From assembly GCA_964019165.1 (NCBI GenBank), contig OZ025281.1, positions 13,518,558 to 13,582,557 of the forward strand: DNA of 64,000 nucleotides, written 5' to 3'. Source of the stretch: Mastigias papua (lineage: Eukaryota > Cnidaria > Scyphozoa > Rhizostomeae > Mastigiidae). Made by a program: the position numbers and the translations under genes. The notes beneath the pieces were generated by a model. That model saw only the letters and a program-made list of their open reading frames with translations, was not told the DNA's origin and did not search any database. This document shows, piece by piece, positions 27,001 to 41,551 of this stretch (positions are counted from its first letter, which is position 1; each line of letters opens with the position of its first letter).

Positions 27001-30000
27001 AAGTAAGGCTATAACCTTGGTAGTTTGCCGAAAAATGACCAAAATTGAAATTGATTGATTTTGATTGCAGATTGAAAAGTGATGAAAATGAGCGATTTTT
27101 GGCCAAAAAGTAAGGCTATAACCTTGGTATTTTGCCGAAAAATGACCAAAATTGAAATTGAATGATTTTGATTGCAGATTGAAAAGTGATGAAAATGAGC
27201 GATTTTTGACCAAAAAGTAAGGCTATAACCTTGGTAGTTTGCCGAAGAATCACCAAACTCGAAATTAACTAAGTGTGATTGCAGATTGAAAAGTGGTGAA
27301 AATGAGCGATTTTTGGCCAGAAAGTAAGGCTATAACCTTGGTAGTTTGCCGAAGAATGACCACACTCGAAAGTAACTAATTGTGATTGCAGATTGAAAAG
27401 TGATGAAAATGAGCGATTTTTGGCCAAAAAGTAAGGCTATAACCTTGGTATTTTGCCGAAAAATGACCAAAATTGAAATTGATTGATTTTGATTGCAGAT
27501 TGAAAAGTGATGAAAATGAGCGATTTTTGGCCAAAAAGTAAGGCTATAACCTTGGTATTTTGCCGAAGAATGACAGACCACGAAATTAACTAATTGTGAT
27601 TGCAGATTGAAAAGTGGTGAAAATGAGCGATGTTTGGCCAAAAAGTAAGGCTATAACCTTGGTATTTTGCCGAAAAATGACCAAAATTGAAATTGATTGA
27701 TTTTGATTGCAGATTGAAAAGTGATGAAAATGAGCGATTTTTGGCCAAAAAGTAAGGCTATAACCTTGGTATTTTGCCGAAAAATGACCAAAATTGGAAT
27801 TGATTGATTTTGATTGCAGATTGAAAAGTGATGAAAATGAGCGATTTTTGGCCAAAAAGTAAGGCTATAACCTTGGTAGTTTGCCGAAGAATGACCAAAC
27901 TCGAAATTAACTAAGTGTGATTGCAGATTGAAAAGTGGTGAAAATGAGCGATTTTTGGCCAGAAAGTAAGGCTATAATCTTGGTAGTTTGCCGAAGAATG
28001 ACCACACTCGAAATTAACTAATTGTGATTGCAGATTGAAAAGTGATGAAAATGAGCGATTTTTGGCCAAAAAGTAAGGCTATAACCTTGGTATTTTGCCG
28101 AAAAATGACCAAAATTGAAATTGATTGATTTTGATTGCAGATTGAAAAGTGATGAAAATGAGCGATTTTTGGCCAAAAAGTAAGGCTATAACCTTGGTAT
28201 TTTGCCGAAGAATGACAGACCACGAAATTAACTAATTGTGATTGCAGATTGAAAAGTGGTGAAAATGAGCGATGTTTGGCCAAAAAGTAAGGCTATAACC
28301 TTGGTATTTTGCCGAAAAATGACCAAAATTGAAATTGATTGATGTTGATTGCAGATTGAAAAGTGATGAAAATGAGCGATTTTTGGCGAAAAAGTAAGGC
28401 TATAACCTTGGTATTTTGCCGAAGAATGACAGACCACGAAATTAACTAATTGTGATTGCAGATTGAAAAGTGGTGAAAATGAGCGATGTTTGGCCAAAAA
28501 GTAAGGCTATAACCTTGGTATTTTGCCGAAACATGACCAAAATTGAAATTGATTGATTTTGATTGCAGATTGAAAAGTGATGAAAATGAGCGATTTTTGG
28601 CCAAAAAGTAAGGCTATAACCTTGGTATTTTGCCGAAACATGACCAAAATTGGAATTGATTGATTTTGATTGCAGATTGAAAAGTGATGAAAATGAGCGA
28701 TTTTTGGCCAAAAAGTAAGGCTATAACCTTGGTAGTTTGCCGAAGAATGACCAAACTCGAAATTAACTAAGTGTGATTGCAGATTGAAAAGTGGTGAAAA
28801 TGAGCGATTTTTGGCCAGAAAGTAAGGCTATAACCTTGGTAGTTTGCCGAAGAATGACCACACTCGATATTAACTAATTGTGATTGCAGATTGAAAAGTG
28901 ATGAAAATGAGCGATTTTTGGCCAAAAAGTAAGGCTATAACCTTGGTATTTTGCCGAAAAATGACCAAAATTGAAATTGATTGATTTTGATTGCAGATTG
29001 AAAAGTGATGAAAATGAGCGATTTTTGGCCAAAAAGTAAGGCTATAACCTTGGTATTTTGCCGAAGAATGACAGACCACGAAATTAACTAATTGTGATTG
29101 CAGATTGAAAAGTGGTGAAAATGAGCGATGTTTGGCCAAAAAGTAAGGCTATAACCTTGGTATTTTGCCGAAAAATGACCAAAATTGAAATTGATTGATT
29201 TTGATTGCAGATTGAAAAGTGATGAAAATGAGCGATTTTTGGCCAAAAAGTAAGGCTATAACCTTGGTATTTTGCCGAAAAATGACCAAAATTCAAATTG
29301 ATTGATTTTGATTGCAGATTGAAAAGTGATGAAAATGAGCGATTTGTGGCCAAAAAGTAAGGCTATAACCTTGGTAGTTTGCCGAAAAATGACCAAAATT
29401 GAAATTGATTGATTTTGATTGCAGATTGAAAAGTGGTGAAAATGAGCGATTTTTGGCCAAAAAGTAAGTCTATAACCTTGGTATTTTGCCGAAGAATGAC
29501 CAAACTCGAAATTAACTAAGTGTGATTGCAGATTGAAAAGTGGTGAAAATGAGCGATTTTTGGCCAAAAAGTAAGGCTATAACCTTGGTAGTTTGCCGAA
29601 GAATGACCACACTCGAAATTAACTAATTGTGATTGCAGATTGAAAAGTGGTGAAAATGAGCGATTTGTGGCCAAAAAGTAAGGCTATAACCTTGGTATTT
29701 TGCCGAAAAATGACCACACTCGAAATTAACTAATTGTGATTGCAGATTGAAAAGTGGTGAAAATGAGCGATTTGCAGCCAAAAAGTAAGGCTATAACCTT
29801 GGTATTTTGCCGAAGAATGACAGACCACGAAATTAACTAATTGTGATTGCAGATTGAAAAGTGGTGAAAATGAGCGATTTTTGGCCAAAAAGTAAGGCTA
29901 TAACCTTGGTATGTTGCCGAAAAATGACCAAAATTGAAATTGATTGATTTTGATTGCAGATTGAAAAGTCATGAAAATGAGCGATGTTTGGCCAAAAAGT

Positions 30001-33000
30001 AAGGCTATAACCTTGGTATTTTGCCGAAGAATGACAGACCACGAAATTAAGTAATTGTGATTGCAGATTGAAAAGTGGTGAAAATGAGCGATTTTTGGCC
30101 AAAAAGTAAGGCTATAACCTTGGTATTTTGCCGAAAAATGACCAAAATTGAAATTGATTGATTTTGATTGCAGATTGAAAAGTGATGAAAATGAGCGATT
30201 TTTGGCCAAAAAGTAAGGCTATAACCTTGGTAGTTTGCCGAAAAATGACCAAAATTGAAATTGATTGATTTTGATTGCAGATTGAAAAGTGGTGAAAATG
30301 AGCGATTTTTGGCCAAAAAGTAAGTCTATAACCTTGGTATTTTGCCGAAGAATGACCAAACTCGAAATTAACTAAGTGTGATTGCAAATTGAAAAGTGGT
30401 GAAAATGAGCGATTTTTGGCCAAAAAGTAAGGCTATAACCTTGGTATTTTGCCGAAGAATGACAGACCACGAAATTAACTAATTGTGATTGCAGATTGAA
30501 AAGTGGTGAAAATGAGCGATTTTTGGCCAAAAAGTAAGGCTATAACCTTGGTATTTTGCCGAAAAATGACCAAAATTGAAATTGATTGATTTTGATTGCA
30601 GATTGAAAAGTGATGAAAATGAGCGATTTTTGGCCAAAAAGTAAGGCTATAACCTTGGTATTTTGCCAACAAATGACCAAAATTGAAATTGATTGATTTT
30701 GATTGCAGATTGAAAAGTGATGAAAATGAGCGATTTTTGGCCAAAAAGTACGGCTATAACCTTGGTATTTTGCCGAAAAATGACCAAAATTGAAATTGAT
30801 TGATTTTGATTGCAGATTGAAAAGTGATGAAAATGAGCGATGTTTGGCCAAACAGTAAGGCTATAACCTTGGTAGTTTGCCGAAAAATGACCAAAATTGA
30901 AATTGATTGATTTTGATTGCAGATTGAAAAGTGGCGAAAATGAGCGATTTGTGGCCAAAAAGTAAGGCTATAACCTTGGTAGTTTGCCGAAAAATGACCA
31001 AAATTGAAATTGATTGATTTTGATTGCAGATTGAAAAGTGGTGAAAATGAGCGATTTTTGGCCAAAAAGTAAGTCTATAACCTTGGTATTTTGCCGAAGA
31101 ATGACCAAACTCGAAATTAACTAAGTGTGATTGCAGATTGAAAAGTGGTGAAAATGAGCGATTTTTGGCCAGAAAGTAAGGCTATAACCTTGGTAGTTTG
31201 CCGAAGAATGACCACACTCGAAATTAACTAATTGTGATTGCAGATTGAAAAGTGGTGAAAATGAGCGATTTGCGGCCAAAAAGTAAGGCTATAACCTTGG
31301 TATTTTGCCGAAGAATGACAGACCACGAAATTAACTAATTGTGATTGCAGATTGAAAAGTGGTGAAAATGAGCGATTTTTGGCCAAAAAGTAAGGCTATA
31401 ACCTTGGTATGTTGCCGAAAAATGACCAAAATTGAAATTGATTGATTTTGATTGCAGATTGAAAAGTCATGAAAATGAGCGATGTTTGGCCAAAAAGTAA
31501 GGCTATAACCTTGGTATTTTGCCGAAGACTGACAGAACACGAAATTAACTAATTGTGATTGCAGATTGAAAAGTGGTGAAAATGAGCGATTTTTGGCCAA
31601 AAAGTAAGGCTATAACCTTGGTATGTTGCCGAAGAATGACCGAAATTGAAATTGATTGATTTTGATTGCAGATTGAAAAGTGATGAAAATGAGCGATATT
31701 TGGCCAAAAAGTAAGGCTATAACCTTGGTAGTTTACCGAAAAATGACCAAAATTGACATTGATTGATGTTGATTGCAGATTGAAAAGTGATGAAAATGAG
31801 CGATTTTTGGCCAAAAAGTAAGGCTATAACCTTGGTATTTTGCCGAAAAATGACCAAAATTGAAATTGATTGATTTTGATTGCAGATTGACAAGTGATGA
31901 AAATGAGCGATTTTTGGCCAAAAAGTAAGGCTATAACCTTGGTATTTTGCCGAAATATGACCAAAATTGACATTGATTAATTTTGATTGCAGATTGAAAA
32001 GTGATGAAAATGAGCGATATTTGGCCAAAAAGTAAGGCTATAACCTTGGTATTTTGCCGAAGAATGACCAAAATTGAAATTGATTGATTTTGATTGCAGA
32101 TTGAAAAGTGATGAAAATGAGCGATTTTTGGCCAAAAAGTAAGGCTATAACCTTGGTAGTTTGCCGAAGAATGACCAAACTCGAAATTAACTAAGTGTGA
32201 TTGCAGATTGAAAAGTGGTGAAAATGAGCGATGTTTGGCCAGAAAGTAAGGCTATAACCTTGGTAGTATGCCGAAGAATGACCACACTCGAAATTAACTA
32301 ATTGTGATTGCAGATTGAAAAGTGGTGAAAATGAGCGATTTGTTGCCAAAAAGTAAGGCTATAACCTTGGTATTTTGCCGAAAAATGACCAAAATTGAAA
32401 TTGATTGATTTTGATTGCAGATTGAAAAGTGATGAAAATGAGCGATTTTTGGCCAAAAAGTAAGGCTATAACCTTGGTATTTTGCCGAAATATGACCAAA
32501 ATTGACATTGATTAATTTTGATTGCAGATTGAAAAGTGATGAAAATGAGCGATTTTTGGCCAAAAAGTAAGGCTATAACAATGGTAGTTTGCCGAAAAAT
32601 GACCAAAATTGAAATTGATTGATTTTGATTGCAGATTGAAAAGTGATGAAAATGAGCGATGTTTGGCCAAAAAGTAAGGCTATAACCTTGGTAGTTTGCC
32701 GAAAAATGACCAAAATTGAAATTGATTGATTTTGATTGCAGATTGAAAAGTGATGAAAATGAGCGATATTTGGCCAAAAAGTAAGGCTATAACCTTGGTA
32801 TTTTGCCGAAGAATGACCAAAATTGAAATTGATTGATTTTGATTGCAGATTGAAAAGTGATGAAAATGAGCGATGTTTGGCCAAAAAGTAAGGCTATAAC
32901 CTTGGTAGTTTGCCGAAGAATGACAGAACTCGAAATTAACTAATTGTGATTGCAGATTGAAAAGTGGTGAAAATGAGCGATTTTTGGCCAAAAAGTAAGG

Positions 33001-33132
33001 CTATAACCTTGGTATGTTGCCGAAGAATGACCAAAATTGAAAGTGATTGATTTTGATTGCAGATTGAAAAGTGATGAAAATGAGCGATGTTTGGCCAAAA
33101 AGTAAGGCTATAACCTTGGTAGTTTGTCGAAA

Positions 33133-36100
33133 CATGACCAAAATTGAAATTGATTGATTTTGATTGCAGATTGAAAAGTGATGAAAATGAGCGATTTTTG
33201 GCCAAAAAGTAAGGCTATAACCTTGGTATGTTGCCGAAAAATGACAGAACTCGAAATTAACTAATTGTGATTGCAGATTGAAAAGTGGTGAAAATGAGCG
33301 ATTTTTGGCAAAAAAGTAAGGCTATAACTTTGGTATGTTGCCGAAGAATGACCGAAATTGAAATTGATTGATTTTGATTGCAGATTGAAAAGTGATGAAA
33401 ATGAGCGATATTTGGCCAAAAAGTAAGGCTATAACCTTGGTAGTTTGCCGAAAAATGACCAAAATTGAAATTGATTGATGTTGATTGCAGATTGAAAAGT
33501 GATGAAAATGAGCGATTTTTGGCCAAAAAGTAAGGCTATAACCTTGGTATTTTGCCGAAAAATGACCAAAATTGAAATTGATTGATTTTGATTGCAGATT
33601 GAAAAGTGATGAAAATGAGCGATTTTTGGCCAAAAAGTAAGGCTATAAACTTGGTATTTTGCCGAAAAATGACCAAAATTGAAATTGATTGATTTTGATT
33701 GCAGATTGAAAAGTGATGAAAATGAGCGATTTTTGGCCAAAAAGTAAGGCTATAACCTTGGTAGTTTGCCGAAAAATGACCAAAATTGAAATTGATTGAT
33801 TTTGATTGCAGATTGAAAAGTGATGAAACTGAGCGATTTTTGGCCAAACAGTAAGGCTATAACCTTGGTATTTTGCCGAAGAATGACCACACTCGAAATT
33901 AACTAATTGTGATTGCATATTGAAAAGTGGTGAAAATGAGCGATTTGTGGCCAAAAAGTAAGGCTATAACCTTGGTATTTTGCCGAAAAATGACCAAAAT
34001 TGAAATTGATTGATTTTGATTGCAGATTGAAAAGTGATGAAAATGAGCGATTTTTGGCCAAAAAGTAAGGCTATAACCTTGGTATTTTGCCGAAAAATGA
34101 CCAAAATTGAAATTGATTGATTTTGATTGCAGATTGAAAAGTGATGAAAATGAGCGATTTTTGGCCAAAAAGTAAGGCTATAACCTTGGTATGTTGCCGA
34201 AAAATGACAGAACTCGAAATTAACTAATTAAGATTGCAGATTGAAAAGTGGTGAAAATGAGCGATTTTTGGCCAAAAAGTAAGGCTATAACTTTGGTATG
34301 TTGCCGAAGAATGACCGAAATTGAAATTGATTGATTTTGATTGCAGATTGAAAAGTGATGAAAATGAGCGATTTTTGGCCAAAAAGTAAGGCTATAACCT
34401 TGGTATGTTGCCGAAACATGACCAAAATTGACATTGATTGATGTTGATTGCAGATTGAAAAGTGATGAAAATGAGCGATATTTGGCCAAAAAGTAAGGCT
34501 ATAACCTTGGTAGTTTGCCGAAAAATGACCAAAATTGACATTGATTGATGTTGATTGCAGATTGAAAAGTGATGAAAATGAGCGATATTTGGCCAAAAAG
34601 TAAGGCTATAACCTTGGTAGTTTGCCGAAAAATGACCAAAATTGACATTGATTGATGTTGATTGCAGATTGAAAAGTGATGAAAATGAGCGATTTTTGGC
34701 CAAAAAGTAAGGCTATAACCTTGGTATTTTGCCGAAAAATGACCAAAATTGAAATTGATTGATTTTGATTGCAGATTGACAAGTGATGAAAATGAGCGAT
34801 TTTTGGCCAAAAAGTAAGGCTATAACCTTGGTATTTTGCCGAAATATGACCAAAATTGACATTGATTAATTTTGATTGCAGATTGAAAAGTGATGAAAAT
34901 GAGCGATTTTTGGCCAAAAAGTAAGGCTATAACAATGGTAGTTTGCCGAAAAATGACCAAAATTGAAGTTGATTGATTTTGATTGCAGATTGAAAAGTGA
35001 TGAAAATGAGCGATGTTTGGCCAAAAAGTAAGGCTATAACCTTGGTAGTTTGCCGAAAAATGACCAAAATTGAAATTGATTGATTTTGATTGCAGATTGA
35101 AAAGTGATGAAAATGAGCGATATTTGGCCAAAAAGTAAGGCTATAACCTTGGTATTTTGCCGAAGAATGACCAAAATTGAAATTGATTGATTTTGATTGC
35201 AGATTGAAAAGTGATGAAAATGAGCGATTTTTGGCCAAAAAGTAAGGCTATAACCTTGGTATGTTGCCAAAAAATGACAGAACTCGAAATTAACTAATTG
35301 TGATTGCAGATTGAAAAGTGGTGAAAATGAGCGATGTTTGGCCAGAAAGTAAGGCTATAACCTTGGTAGTATGCCGAAGAATGACCACACTCGAAATTAA
35401 CTAATTGTGATTGCAGATTGAAAAGTGGTGAAAATGAGCGATTTGTTGCCAAAAAGTAAGGCTATAACCTTGGTATTTTGCCGAAAAATGACCAAAATTG
35501 AAATTGATTGATTTTGATTGCAGATTGAAAAGTGATGAAAATGAGCGATGTTTGGCCAAAAAGTAAGGCTATAACCTTGGTATTTTGCCGAAATATGACC
35601 AAAATTGAAATTGATTAATTTTGATTGCAGATTGAAAAGTGATGAAAATGAGCGATTTTTGGCCAAAAAGTAAGGCTATAACAATGGTAGTTTGCCGAAA
35701 AATGACCAAAATTGAAATTGATTGATTTTGATTGCAGATTGAAAAGTGATGAAAATGAGCGATGTTTGGCCAAAAAGTAAGGCTATAACCTTGGTAGTTT
35801 GCCGAAAAATGACCAAAATTGAAATTGATTGATTTTGATTGCAGATTGAAAAGTGATGAAAATGAGCGATATTTGGCCAAAAAGTAAGGCTATAACCTTG
35901 GTATTTTGCCGAAGAATGACCAAAATTGAAATTGATTGATTTTGATTGCAGATTGAAAAGTGATGAAAATGAGCGATGTTTGGCCAAAAAGTAAGGCTAT
36001 AACCTTGGTAGTTTGCCGAAGAATGACAGAACTCGAAATTAACTAATTGTGATTGCAGATTGAAAAGTGGTGAAAATGAGCGATTTTTGGCCAAAAAGTA

Positions 36101-36950
36101 AGGCTATAACCTTGGTATGTTGCCGAAGAATGACCAAAATTGAAAGTGATTGATTTTGATTGCAGATTGAAAAGTGATGAAAATGAGCGATGTTTGGCCA
36201 AAAAGTAAGGCTATAACCTTGGTAGTTTGCCGAAACATGACCAAAATTGAAATTGATTGATTTTGATTGCAGATTGAAAAGTGATGAAAATGAGCGATTT
36301 TTGGCCAAAAAGTAAGGCTATAACCTTGGTATGTTGCCGAAAAATGACAGAACTCGAAATTAACTAATTGTGATTGCAGATTGAAAAGTGGTGAAAATGA
36401 GCGATTTTTGGCAAAAAAGTAAGGCTATAACTTTGGTATGTTGCCGAAGAATGACCGAAATTGAAATTGATTGATTTTGATTGCAGATTGAAAAGTGATG
36501 AAAATGAGCGATATTTGGCCAAAAAGTAAGGCTATTAACCTTGGTAGTTTGCCGAAAAATGACCAAAATTGAAATTGATTGATGTTGATTGCAGATTGAA
36601 AAGTGATGAAAATGAGCGATTTTTGGCCAAAAAGTAAGGCTATAACCTTGGTATTTTGCCGAAAAATGACCAAAATTGAAATTGATTGATTTTGATTGCA
36701 GATTGAAAAGTGATGAAAATGAGCGATTTTTGGCCAAAAAGTAAGGCTATAAACTTGGTATTTTGCCGAAAAATGACCAAAATTGAAATTGATTGATTTT
36801 GATTGCAGATTGAAAAGTGATGAAAATGAGCGATTTTTGGCCAAAAAGTAAGGCTATAACCTTGGTAGTTTGCCGAAAAATGACCAAAATTGAAATTGAT
36901 TGATTTTGATTGCAGATTGAAAAGTGATGAAAATGAGCGATTTTTGGCCA
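33133..36950. repeat. Large satellite block, copy 1 of a duplication with a 43-monomer offset
   Basis: This block matches 37735-41551 at an offset of 4602, falling to 4601 (43 x 107) after an extra t near 36535 (ctattaacc). Rare markers occur in the same order in both copies: ggcaaaaaagtaagg, gatgaaactgagc, gattgcatattg, taattaagattgc, aacaatggtag and gtagtatgcc. Only a handful of differences were found. Confidence 0.85.
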
Positions 36951-37734
36951 AACAGTAAGGCTATAACCTTGGTATTTTGCCGAAGAATGACCACACTCGA
37001 AATTAACTAATTGTGATTGCATATTGAAAAGTGGTGAAAATGAGCGATTTGTGGCCAAAAAGTAAGGCTATAACCTTGGTATTTTGCCGAAAAATGACCA
37101 AAATTGAAATTGATTGATTTTGATTGCAGATTGAAAAGTGATGAAAATGAGCGATTTTTGGCCAAAAAGTAAGGCTATAACCTTGGTATGTTGCCGAAAA
37201 ATGACAGAACTCGAAATTAACTAATTGTGATTGCAGATTGAAAAGTGGTGAAAATGAGCGATTTTTGGCCAAAAAGTAAGGCTATAACTTTGGTATGTTG
37301 CCGAAGAATGACCGAAATTGAAATTGATTGATTTTGATTGCAGATTGAAAAGTGATGAAAATGAGCGATATTTGGCCAAAAAGTAAGGCTATAACCTTGG
37401 TAGTTTGCCGAAAAATGACCAAAATTGAAATTGATTGATGTTGATTGCAGATTGAAAAGTGATGAAAATGAGCGATTTTTGGCCAAAAAGTAAGGCTATA
37501 ACCTTGGTATTTTGCCGAAAAATGACCAAAATTGAAATTGATTGATTTTGATTGCAGATTGAAAAGTGATGAAAATGAGCGATTTTTGGCCAAAAAGTAA
37601 GGCTATAAACTTGGTATTTTGCCGAAAAATGACCAAAATTGAAATTGATTGATTTTGATTGCAGATTGAAAAGTGATGAAAATGAGCGATTTTTGGGCGA
37701 AAAGTAAGGCTATAACCTTGGTAGTTTGCCGAAA

Positions 37735-40700
37735 AATGACCAAAATTGAAATTGATTGATTTTGATTGCAGATTGAAAAGTGATGAAAATGAGCGATTTT
37801 TGGCCAAAAAGTAAGGCTATAACCTTGGTATGTTGCCGAAAAATGACAGAACTCGAAATTAACTAATTGTGATTGCAGATTGAAAAGTGGTGAAAATGAG
37901 CGATTTTTGGCAAAAAAGTAAGGCTATAACTTTGGTATGTTGCCGAAGAATGACCGAAATTGAAATTGATTGATTTTGATTGCAGATTGAAAAGTGATGA
38001 AAATGAGCGATATTTGGCCAAAAAGTAAGGCTATAACCTTGGTAGTTTGCCGAAAAATGACCAAAATTGAAATTGATTGATGTTGATTGCAGATTGAAAA
38101 GTGATGAAAATGAGCGATTTTTGGCCAAAAAGTAAGGCTATAACCTTGGTATTTTGCCGAAAAATGACCAAAATTGAAATTGATTGATTTTGATTGCAGA
38201 TTGAAAAGTGATGAAAATGAGCGATTTTTGGCCAAAAAGTAAGGCTATAAACTTGGTATTTTGCCGAAAAATGACCAAAATTGAAATTGATTGATTTTGA
38301 TTGCAGATTGAAAAGTGATGAAAATGAGCGATTTTTGGCCAAAAAGTAAGGCTATAACCTTGGTAGTTTGCCGAAAAATGACCAAAATTGAAATTGATTG
38401 ATTTTGATTGCAGATTGAAAAGTGATGAAACTGAGCGATTTTTGGCCAAACAGTAAGGCTATAACCTTGGTATTTTGCCGAAGAATGACCACACTCGAAA
38501 TTAACTAATTGTGATTGCATATTGAAAAGTGGTGAAAATGAGCGATTTGTGGCCAAAAAGTAAGGCTATAACCTTGGTATTTTGCCGAAAAATGACCAAA
38601 ATTGAAATTGATTGATTTTGATTGCAGATTGAAAAGTGATGAAAATGAGCGATTTTTGGCCAAAAAGTAAGGCTATAACCTTGGTATTTTGCCGAAAAAT
38701 GACCAAAATTGAAATTGATTGATTTTGATTGCAGATTGAAAAGTGATGAAAATGAGCGATTTTTGGCCAAAAAGTAAGGCTATAACCTTGGTATGTTGCC
38801 GAAAAATGACAGAACTCGAAATTAACTAATTAAGATTGCAGATTGAAAAGTGGTGAAAATGAGCGATTTTTGGCCAAAAAGTAAGGCTATAACTTTGGTA
38901 TGTTGCCGAAGAATGACCGAAATTGAAATTGATTGATTTTGATTGCAGATTGAAAAGTGATGAGAATGAGCGATTTTTGGCCAAAAAGTAAGGCTATAAC
39001 CTTGGTATGTTGCCGAAACATGACCAAAATTGACATTGATTGATGTTGATTGCAGATTGAAAAGTAATGAAAATGAGCGATATTTGGCCAAAAAGTAAGG
39101 CTATAACCTTGGTAGTTTGCCGAAAAATGACCAAAATTGACATTGATTGATGTTGATTGCAGATTGAAAAGTGATGAAAATGAGCGATATTTGGCCAAAA
39201 AGTAAGGCTATAACCTTGGTAGTTTGCCGAAAAATGACCAAAATTGACATTGATTGATGTTGATTGCAGATTGAAAAGTGATGAAAATGAGCGATTTTTG
39301 GCCAAAAAGTAAGGCTATAACCTTGGTATTTTGCCGAAAAATGACCAAAATTGAAATTGATTGATTTTGATTGCAGATTGACAAGTGATGAAAATGAGCG
39401 ATTTTTGGCCAAAAAGTAAGGCTATAACCTTGGTATTTTGCCGAAATATGACCAAAATTGACATTGATTAATTTTGATTGCAGATTGAAAAGTGATGAAA
39501 ATGAGCGATTTTTGGCCAAAAAGTAAGGCTATAACAATGGTAGTTTGCCGAAAAATGACCAAAATTGAAGTTGATTGATTTTGATTGCAGATTGAAAAGT
39601 GATGAAAATGAGCGATGTTTGGCCAAAAAGTAAGGCTATAACCTTGGTAGTTTGCCGAAAAATGACCAAAATTGAAATTGATTGATTTTGATTGCAGATT
39701 GAAAAGTGATGAAAATGAGCGATATTTGGCCAAAAAGTAAGGCTATAACCTTGGTATTTTGCCGAAGAATGACCAAAATTGAAATTGATTGATTTTGATT
39801 GCAGATTGAAAAGTGATGAAAATGAGCGATTTTTGGCCAAAAAGTAAGGCTATAACCTTGGTATGTTGCCAAAAAATGACAGAACTCGAAATTAACTAAT
39901 TGTGATTGCAGATTGAAAAGTGGTGAAAATGAGCGATGTTTGGCCAGAAAGTAAGGCTATAACCTTGGTAGTATGCCGAAGAATGACCACACTCGAAATT
40001 AACTAATTGTGATTGCAGATTGAAAAGTGGTGAAAATGAGCGATTTGTTGCCAAAAAGTAAGGCTATAACCTTGGTATTTTGCCGAAAAATGACCAAAAT
40101 TGAAATTGATTGATTTTGATTGCAGATTGAAAAGTGATGAAAATGAGCGATGTTTGGCCAAAAAGTAAGGCTATAACCTTGGTATTTTGCCGAAATATGA
40201 CCAAAATTGACATTGATTAATTTTGATTGCAGATTGAAAAGTGATGAAAATGAGCGATTTTTGGCCAAAAAGTAAGGCTATAACAATGGTAGTTTGCCGA
40301 AAAATGACCAAAATTGAAATTGATTGATTTTGATTGCAGATTGAAAAGTGATGAAAATGAGCGATGTTTGGCCAAAAAGTAAGGCTATAACCTTGGTAGT
40401 TTGCCGAAAAATGACCAAAATTGAAATTGATTGATTTTGATTGCAGATTGAAAAGTGATGAAAATGAGCGATATTTGGCCAAAAAGTAAGGCTATAACCT
40501 TGGTATTTTGCCGAAGAATGACCAAAATTGAAATTGATTGATTTTGATTGCAGATTGAAAAGTGATGAAAATGAGCGATGTTTGGCCAAAAAGTAAGGCT
40601 ATAACCTTGGTAGTTTGCCGAAGAATGACAGAACTCGAAATTAACTAATTGTGATTGCAGATTGAAAAGTGGTGAAAATGAGCGATTTTTGGCCAAAAAG

Positions 40701-41551
40701 TAAGGCTATAACCTTGGTATGTTGCCGAAGAATGACCAAAATTGAAAGTGATTGATTTTGATTGCAGATTGAAAAGTGATGAAAATGAGCGATGTTTGGC
40801 CAAAAAGTAAGGCTATAACCTTGGTAGTTTGCCGAAACATGACCAAAATTGAAATTGATTGATTTTGATTGCAGATTGAAAAGTGATGAAAATGAGCGAT
40901 TTTTGGCCAAAAAGTAAGGCTATAACCTTGGTATGTTGCCGAAAAATGACAGAACTCGAAATTAACTAATTGTGATTGCAGATTGAAAAGTGGTGAAAAT
41001 GAGCGATTTTTGGCAAAAAAGTAAGGCTATAACTTTGGTATGTTGCCGAAGAATGACCGAAATTGAAATTGATTGATTTTGATTGCAGATTGAAAAGTGA
41101 TGAAAATGAGCGATATTTGGCCAAAAAGTAAGGCTATAACCTTGGTAGTTTGCCGAAAAATGACCAAAATTGAAATTGATTGATGTTGATTGCAGATTGA
41201 AAAGTGATGAAAATGAGCGATTTTTGGCCAAAAAGTAAGGCTATAACCTTGGTATTTTGCCGAAAAATGACCAAAATTGAAATTGATTGATTTTGATTGC
41301 AGATTGAAAAGTGATGAAAATGAGCGATTTTTGGCCAAAAAGTAAGGCTATAAACTTGGTATTTTGCCGAAAAATGACCAAAATTGAAATTGATTGATTT
41401 TGATTGCAGATTGAAAAGTGATGAAAATGAGCGATTTTTGGCCAAAAAGTAAGGCTATAACCTTGGTAGTTTGCCGAAAAATGACCAAAATTGAAATTGA
41501 TTGATTTTGATTGCAGATTGAAAAGTGATGAAAATGAGCGATTTTTGGCCA
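37735..41551. repeat. Large satellite block, copy 2 of a duplication with a 43-monomer offset
   Basis: Partner of 33133-36950. Differences seen are gatgagaatgag near 38961 (gatgaaaatgag in copy 1), aaaagtaatg near 39066 (aaaagtgatg), attgacattgattaa near 40207 (attgaaattgattaa) and the lack of the extra t. Confidence 0.85.
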
